Below, piece by piece: positions 6,520 through 10,330 of a DNA stretch of 10,330 nucleotides. Under the pieces are notes generated by a model that saw only the letters and a list, made by a program, of their open reading frames with translations, was not told the DNA's origin and did not search any database. The position numbers and the translations under genes were made by a program. Every line of letters starts with the position of its first letter. Position 1 is the stretch's first letter. Source of the DNA: Balneolales bacterium (lineage in GTDB: Bacteria > Bacteroidota > Rhodothermia > Balneolales > Natronogracilivirgulaceae); the NCBI GenBank assembly GCA_007127695.1, contig SKYW01000122.1:1-10330 (forward strand), written 5' to 3'.

Positions 6520-6930
6520 ATGAAATTTCATCCAGTCAATGTCCTGTTCCTTTTGTTCCTGCTCCTGCTGGCGTCCTGCAGTTCCAGTGCCCAGGATGCA
6601 GGATTTACGGATGTTAATCCGGGCGGCCTGGCCGAATTCCTGGAAACCAACAATGCCGTCATCATTGATGTCCGCACGCCGCGGGAATGGGATGCGGGTA
6701 AAGTGGGTTCGGCACTGACAATAAACCTGAATCATCGCGGATTCAACGACGCTATTGCCGAGCTTGACCGTGATACCACCTACCTGGTTTACTGCAACTC
6801 CGGAAACCGAAGCCGGATTGCCTCCGCGCGCATGGTAAACATGGGTTTCAAGAACATTTACAACTACGACGGATCCCACTTCCAGATACGCCGGGAATAC
6901 GAAGAGCTAAGAAAAGACCAGTCCAGATAG
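6520..6930 (+). CDS. Rhodanese-domain lipoprotein, periplasmic sulfurtransferase-like
   Basis: A 136-residue single-domain rhodanese exported as a lipoprotein. A hydrophobic leader runs to the lipobox LASC, with Cys20 as the predicted lipidation site, followed by a Ser-rich tether. The rhodanese domain (about 28-130) shows VIIDVRTPREWDAGKV (48-62) and the active-site loop YCNSGNRS (91-98), with the sulfur-accepting Cys92 intact and Arg97 in the usual place. It should accept or transfer sulfane sulfur in the periplasm or on a membrane face. The C-terminal end reads YDGSHFQIRRE where many single-domain rhodaneses have a GG-x-x-x-W segment, a small departure that may affect substrate. The leader before ATG 6520 is A/T-rich without a Shine-Dalgarno. 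It stands between two spacers, so it is probably transcribed on its own or leads into gatB 65 bases on. The physiological sulfur donor is unknown. Confidence 0.88.
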   Translation: MKFHPVNVLFLLFLLLLASCSSSAQDAGFTDVNPGGLAEFLETNNAVIIDVRTPREWDAGKVGSALTINLNHRGFNDAIAELDRDTTYLVYCNSGNRSRIASARMVNMGFKNIYNYDGSHFQIRREYEELRKDQSR

Positions 6931-6933
6931 TTG

Positions 6934-6978
6934 GAAAAATTCGTATTTTATTCCGCTGAAGAGCAACAGGAATTTTTC
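6934..6978. repeat. AT-rich 9-bp inverted repeat in the spacer before gatB
   Basis: GAAAAATTC (6934-6942) pairs perfectly with GAATTTTTC (6970-6978) over a 27-base spacer, within the 65 bases separating the rhodanese stop from the gatB start. The arms are AT-rich, so chance is possible. It might form a leader hairpin near the gatB start or serve as a protein-binding site. Confidence 0.35.
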
Positions 6979-6995
6979 ACTGTCTGATATTATTT

Positions 6996-8459
6996 ATGAG
7001 CGTGGATACGCAATTTGAGACTGTAATAGGACTGGAAGTACACGCACAACTCCTTACCGAATCCAAGGCATTTGCCCCGGTTTCCAACAGGTTCGGCTCG
7101 GCACCCAACACCAATGTCACCCCGCTCTGCCTCGGTCATCCGGGCACGTTGCCGGTACCGAACGAAAACCTGATCCGTTATGCCGTCAAACTGGGCCTGG
7201 CCACCGATTGCAGGATCCGCTCGCGCTCGATTTTTGCCCGCAAGAACTACTTCTATCCGGATATGCCCAAAGGCTACCAGATCTCCCAGTTTGAAACACC
7301 GATCTGTTACGACGGGTACCTGGATATTGACCTGGAGGACGGCAGCACGAAACGGATCGGCATCACCCGTATCCACATGGAGGAAGACGCTGGCAAATCC
7401 ATCCACGATCAGGATCCGCACAACACGCTGCTCGACCTGAACCGTGCGGGCACACCGTTGCTGGAGATCGTTTCGGAACCGGATATCCGAAGTCCGAAGG
7501 AAGCTGGCGCTTACATGCGCAAGATCTGGCAGATCGTTCGCTATCTGGGCGTCAGCGACGGTAACATGGAAGAAGGCAGCCTGCGCTGTGACGCGAACGT
7601 ATCCATCCGTCCGGCCGGACAAAAGGAGTTGAGCACCCGCACCGAGATCAAGAACCTCAACTCGTTCCGCAATGTGGAGCGGGCGCTTGCCTACGAGGTG
7701 GAGCGACAGAAGGAGCTGGTGCTTTCGGGCGGTTCGGTCATCCAGCAGACGCTCCTCTGGGATCCCGCCGAAATGCGGACACGCCAGATGCGTTCCAAGG
7801 AAGAGGCGCACGACTATCGCTATTTCCCCGAGCCCGACATTCCGCCGGTAGTGGTGACCGACGAGATGCTCGAACAGATCCGCCAGGAAATACCAGAGCT
7901 GCCCGAAGCGCGCCGCCGCCGCTACATCAGCGAGTTCGGCCTTACCGGGTACGATGCGACCGTGTTGACCGAAGACCGTCCGCTCGCCGACTTTTTCGAA
8001 TCGATTCTGGATCATGGAGCCACCGCCAAACCGGCGGCCAATCTGATCATCACCGAAATCCGCCGTATCATGAACGAGAAAGGGATCGGTATCACGGAGT
8101 TCCCGGTCAGCCCAGATCGCCTGGCGGGACTCATTGCACTGCGCGATGGGGACAAAATCAGCTCGTCGGCCATGCAGACCCTCCTTGATGCCATGGTGGA
8201 TGCGGGACCGGAGAGCAACACAACGGCTGAAGACCTGGCGCGTGAGAGGAACCTGCTGCAGGTTTCCGATACCGGCTTTCTTGAACCCATTGTGGAAGAG
8301 GTTCTGCGGAACAACCCCGAAGAGGTGCAGCGGTACCTGGGCGGAAAGCAGGGGCTCATCGGCTTTTTCATCGGCCAGATCATGAAAAAATCACAGGGCA
8401 AGGCGAATCCGGGAATGGTCCGGGAGCTTGTCCAGAAAAAAATCAGGGAATTTGAATAA
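6996..8459 (+). CDS. gatB: Aspartyl/glutamyl-tRNA(Asn/Gln) amidotransferase subunit B
   Basis: The 487-residue B subunit of the GatCAB complex, which converts misacylated Glu-tRNA(Gln) and/or Asp-tRNA(Asn) to Gln-tRNA(Gln) and Asn-tRNA(Asn) in the cytosol. GatB binds the tRNA and ATP and carries out the kinase/transamidation step using ammonia delivered by GatA. Diagnostic motifs in order are TVIGLEVHAQL (9-19), KNYFYPDMPKGYQISQF (83-99), RIHMEEDAGKS (125-135), DLNRAGTPLLEIVSEPD (147-163), EEGSLRCDANVSIRP (192-206) and EIKNLNSF (217-224). A helical tail domain (about 330-487) ends in GKANPGMVRELVQKKI. The length is normal. ATG 6996 gives the expected N-terminus, although TATTATTT rather than a Shine-Dalgarno precedes it. 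gatA and gatC are not here, which is common when the subunits are scattered. The next gene begins one base after the stop. Confidence 0.97.
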   Translation: MSVDTQFETVIGLEVHAQLLTESKAFAPVSNRFGSAPNTNVTPLCLGHPGTLPVPNENLIRYAVKLGLATDCRIRSRSIFARKNYFYPDMPKGYQISQFETPICYDGYLDIDLEDGSTKRIGITRIHMEEDAGKSIHDQDPHNTLLDLNRAGTPLLEIVSEPDIRSPKEAGAYMRKIWQIVRYLGVSDGNMEEGSLRCDANVSIRPAGQKELSTRTEIKNLNSFRNVERALAYEVERQKELVLSGGSVIQQTLLWDPAEMRTRQMRSKEEAHDYRYFPEPDIPPVVVTDEMLEQIRQEIPELPEARRRRYISEFGLTGYDATVLTEDRPLADFFESILDHGATAKPAANLIITEIRRIMNEKGIGITEFPVSPDRLAGLIALRDGDKISSSAMQTLLDAMVDAGPESNTTAEDLARERNLLQVSDTGFLEPIVEEVLRNNPEEVQRYLGGKQGLIGFFIGQIMKKSQGKANPGMVRELVQKKIREFE

Positions 8460-8460
8460 C

Positions 8461-10017
8461 ATGGTGGACAGAAACACGGATTTTTACGATTGCAAACGCC
8501 TGTCCGGGCAGTTATCCGGTTGGATGCCGCTCCTGCTGCTATTCGCGCTGGCTGTTGGCATCTCCGGGTGCGGAAGCTGCAGCCGGGAGGAACCGCAGCC
8601 ATCGCAAGATAGAACCAGGATCTTCGGCACCATCACCCTTGACGAGACTTTTACTCCGATGACGGACGATACGCTCGGGCTGGAGGGCACCCGTCTGTTG
8701 GTGGTGGATCTCACCGGCGGACCGGATACGCTGTTCCATGCCAGGACAGACACGCAGGGAACCTTTGACGGTGAGGCCGTTTTTCCGCGTCAGGGTGCCT
8801 ATGCGCTCCGTCTGTACCGGAATGAGCGGCGCATGGCAGATACCACGCTGCTCCTGGCGCCTCAGGACACGGTCCGCATAGAAGGATCACTGCCCCGTTT
8901 CTCCGGGTTTGCCCGTTTCCACTCCGACGAGAGCGAGGCAATGCGCACACTGACCCGGTTGGAGCGGCAGTATAACCGCATCATGCAGATCGCGGCAGCC
9001 GGCGGTATTGCCCGGGACACCATCCCACAGGTACTCGACAACTGGAGCTCCATATACTGGCAGGTTTTCGAAAACTGGCCAGGCACGATTGCTGCCCGTA
9101 TTGCAGCCCTTGAATCGATGCGCATGCTCGAAGGCCGCAACGATGATCTCATGATGCAGCGGCTCCGCGAATACGGTGACCATGAAGATATTCGCCAGCT
9201 GGCTGCACGGTTTGGTTTCATGTCCATTCTGCAGCGAGAGGGTCTGGATGCGGCCATTGCCTGGGTCGATTCGCTGGAAGCAGCGTCCACTGACCCTGAA
9301 ACCCGGCTCCGGATTTCAAAAAACCGGATCGAAGTGCTGTACGACAGCTCCCGGATAGATCAGGCGCGTGCCCGTATCCGTGATTACGAGACCCGGTTTG
9401 GCGGTGATGCCGAAGCCGATGCATGGCTCTCCGTCATCCGCTATGATGTGGAGCAGCTCTCACCCGGCCTGCCGCTTCCGTCTTTTGAGCTGGAAGTGCA
9501 CGTTCCGGCAACGGAAACCGGAGAAACGGTGGATGCCGATGCACCGCCGGAGACGGGAGTGCAGCCTGGAACGGGAGAACAACCCGAACCCGGGGCACAA
9601 CAGGAATCCCTGGTACAGCAAGGTGCCAGGACCTTGACACTGGAGGACCTTCGCGGAGCGCCTGCAATGATTGAGGTCGTTTCTCTGGCCGACCGCACAT
9701 ACCAATCAAACTATCTGCAGCTGTATACCTTGCATCTCTTGTATCGCCAGGAAGGTGTACGATTTCTGACCATCCCGGTGGAACGCAGTCCCATAGCAGT
9801 AAGAGCATTTTTTGAAGATCGGGGTCAGGGCTGGCCCGTGGCAAAGGCGGGTGCCTATGCCGAATCTGACCTGGAAGAGCGGTGGAACATCTACGAAATG
9901 CCTGTTCGCTTCCTGATCGACAGCGAAGGTCGCATCATCCGCAAATTCCATGGTCATAATGTGAACGAACTACTTGTTGAACTGAACAACATCATAAACG
10001 ACGGAGATAACTCATGA
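8461..10017 (+). CDS. Lipoprotein with degenerate thioredoxin-like (TlpA/ResA-fold) domain
   Basis: A 518-residue predicted lipoprotein. ATG 8461 is preferred over an upstream in-frame TTG (8428) inside gatB, since AGGGA at 8445-8449 sits 11 bases before it; an internal ATG at 8524 would also leave a complete signal peptide. A hydrophobic segment (about 22-36) leads to the lipobox ISGC, Cys37. Residues about 52-145 are a beta-rich region resembling the DUF4369-type domain found before thioredoxin domains in Bacteroidota. Residues about 155-335 are mostly helical and contain SRIDQARARIRDYE, possibly TPR-like. Residues about 350-390 are a Pro/Glu/Gln/Gly-rich linker. Residues about 391-512 look like a TlpA/AhpC-type fold, ending with the cis-Pro region YEMPVRFLIDSEGRIIRKFHG (478-498). 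The place where CxxC is expected (about 405-415) reads LADRTYQSNY, and no cysteine occurs after Cys40, so thiol redox activity is not expected. The exact function is unknown. Confidence 0.78.
   Translation: MVDRNTDFYDCKRLSGQLSGWMPLLLLFALAVGISGCGSCSREEPQPSQDRTRIFGTITLDETFTPMTDDTLGLEGTRLLVVDLTGGPDTLFHARTDTQGTFDGEAVFPRQGAYALRLYRNERRMADTTLLLAPQDTVRIEGSLPRFSGFARFHSDESEAMRTLTRLERQYNRIMQIAAAGGIARDTIPQVLDNWSSIYWQVFENWPGTIAARIAALESMRMLEGRNDDLMMQRLREYGDHEDIRQLAARFGFMSILQREGLDAAIAWVDSLEAASTDPETRLRISKNRIEVLYDSSRIDQARARIRDYETRFGGDAEADAWLSVIRYDVEQLSPGLPLPSFELEVHVPATETGETVDADAPPETGVQPGTGEQPEPGAQQESLVQQGARTLTLEDLRGAPAMIEVVSLADRTYQSNYLQLYTLHLLYRQEGVRFLTIPVERSPIAVRAFFEDRGQGWPVAKAGAYAESDLEERWNIYEMPVRFLIDSEGRIIRKFHGHNVNELLVELNNIINDGDNS
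9508..9630 (+). other. Low-complexity linker segment in the lipoprotein gene
   Basis: This segment encodes residues about 350-390, dominated by Glu, Gln, Pro, Gly and Thr with recurring ETG, QPG and GEQ-like tripeptides. It separates the helical middle part from the thioredoxin-like domain and is probably a flexible spacer. Unlike the ThDP-enzyme repeat, its DNA is not a clean short tandem array. Confidence 0.6.
10003..10006 (+). promoter_or_regulatory. Ribosome binding site for tpiA within the preceding gene
   Basis: GGAG lies 7 bases upstream of ATG 10014 and inside the last codons of the lipoprotein gene. It supports the ATG that overlaps the upstream stop codon. Confidence 0.7.
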
Positions 10018-10330
10018 GAAGCATATTAATAGCCGGGAACTGGAAAATGAACATGGGCCCGAAAGAGACAGCTGATTTTTTCGCGCAATTGGGCGATGAC
10101 ATACAAAAGAATATTGAAGGGGTGGAAGCGGCCGTATGTCCGCCGTTTGTATCACTTTCAGCCGCCTTTTCGGCACGAAAATCAGGCAGTGCTGTTAAAA
10201 TTGGAGCACAGAACGTCCATTTTGAAGATAATGGCGCTTTCACGGGCGAAATCAGTACCGCCATGCTCAATGAACTTGGCTGCGATTTCGTGATTCTGGG
10301 CCACTCCGAGCGCCGTGAGTATTTCGGCGA
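10014..10330 (+). CDS. tpiA: Triosephosphate isomerase, 5' part (runs off the window)
   Basis: The first 105 codons of triosephosphate isomerase, which interconverts dihydroxyacetone phosphate and glyceraldehyde 3-phosphate in glycolysis and gluconeogenesis in the cytosol. The N-terminus shows the first strand with AGNWKMN (7-13), including the active-site Asn9 and Lys11. Further on are GAQNVH (67-72), GAFTGEIS (77-84) and VILGHSERRE (93-102), containing the catalytic electrophile His97. The catalytic Glu and loop 6 lie beyond the edge. ATG 10014 overlaps the previous stop as ATGA and has GGAG 7 bases upstream, implying translational coupling to the lipoprotein gene. No stop or frameshift is seen in the available part. 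Confidence 0.97.
   Translation, partial: MRSILIAGNWKMNMGPKETADFFAQLGDDIQKNIEGVEAAVCPPFVSLSAAFSARKSGSAVKIGAQNVHFEDNGAFTGEISTAMLNELGCDFVILGHSERREYFG

Noticed and set aside
6990..8015. 341-codon open frame on the reverse strand
   Set aside because: It is fully antisense to the well-supported gatB gene; its composition shows no recognisable motif and it is a codon-bias shadow.
8428..8460. Upstream TTG start extending the lipoprotein gene 11 codons into gatB
   Set aside because: ATG 8461 with AGGGA 11 bases upstream gives a compact signal peptide; the TTG extension only adds residues overlapping the gatB 3' end.

Overview
The window is a gene-dense, moderately GC-rich stretch of a bacterial chromosome. 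All nine genes lie on the + strand and eight are complete. The ninth, triosephosphate isomerase, runs off the right edge. Organism, by inference: the mix of a GatCAB subunit, a large thioredoxin-fold lipoprotein with an N-terminal beta-rich domain, two lipobox lipoproteins, and several starts preceded by AT-rich leaders without a Shine-Dalgarno suggests the Bacteroidota/Rhodothermota/Balneolota side of the tree. Charged low-complexity inserts would suit a halophilic Balneolota-like organism. No rRNA or other decisive marker is present, so this placement is moderate to weak.

Left part (64-6299), five metabolic genes in tight series. First comes a ring-cleaving dioxygenase and an alpha/beta hydrolase that match the MhqO/MhqD quinone-detoxification pair. 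Next is a thiamine-diphosphate enzyme of the acetolactate-synthase superfamily carrying a hexanucleotide-repeat-encoded insert, then a Sad/YneI-type succinate-semialdehyde dehydrogenase. Last is an agmatine deiminase with a similar charged insert. The TPP enzyme next to the dehydrogenase is the most interesting point. The same pairing forms the cyanobacterial 2-oxoglutarate decarboxylase / succinate-semialdehyde dehydrogenase bypass of the TCA cycle, so the usual 'acetolactate synthase' label may be wrong here. Agmatine deiminase could feed the same semialdehyde through putrescine and GABA.

Middle (6300-6995). An AT-rich 220-base spacer holds a clean 9-bp inverted repeat, followed by a small rhodanese-domain lipoprotein and a 65-base AT-rich leader with another inverted repeat.

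Right part (6996-10330). gatB, a thioredoxin-fold lipoprotein and tpiA are packed with a 1-base gap and a 4-base overlap, so they are probably one translationally coupled operon. The lipoprotein's thioredoxin-like domain has no CxxC and no other cysteine, so it cannot act as an ordinary TlpA/ResA thiol-disulfide protein.

No RNA genes, CRISPR arrays, insertion sequences, phage genes or convincing intrinsic terminators were seen. The best leads are the candidate TCA bypass, the simple-sequence inserts repeated across neighbouring enzymes, and the redox-dead lipoprotein. None amounts to a clearly new defence or mobile system.
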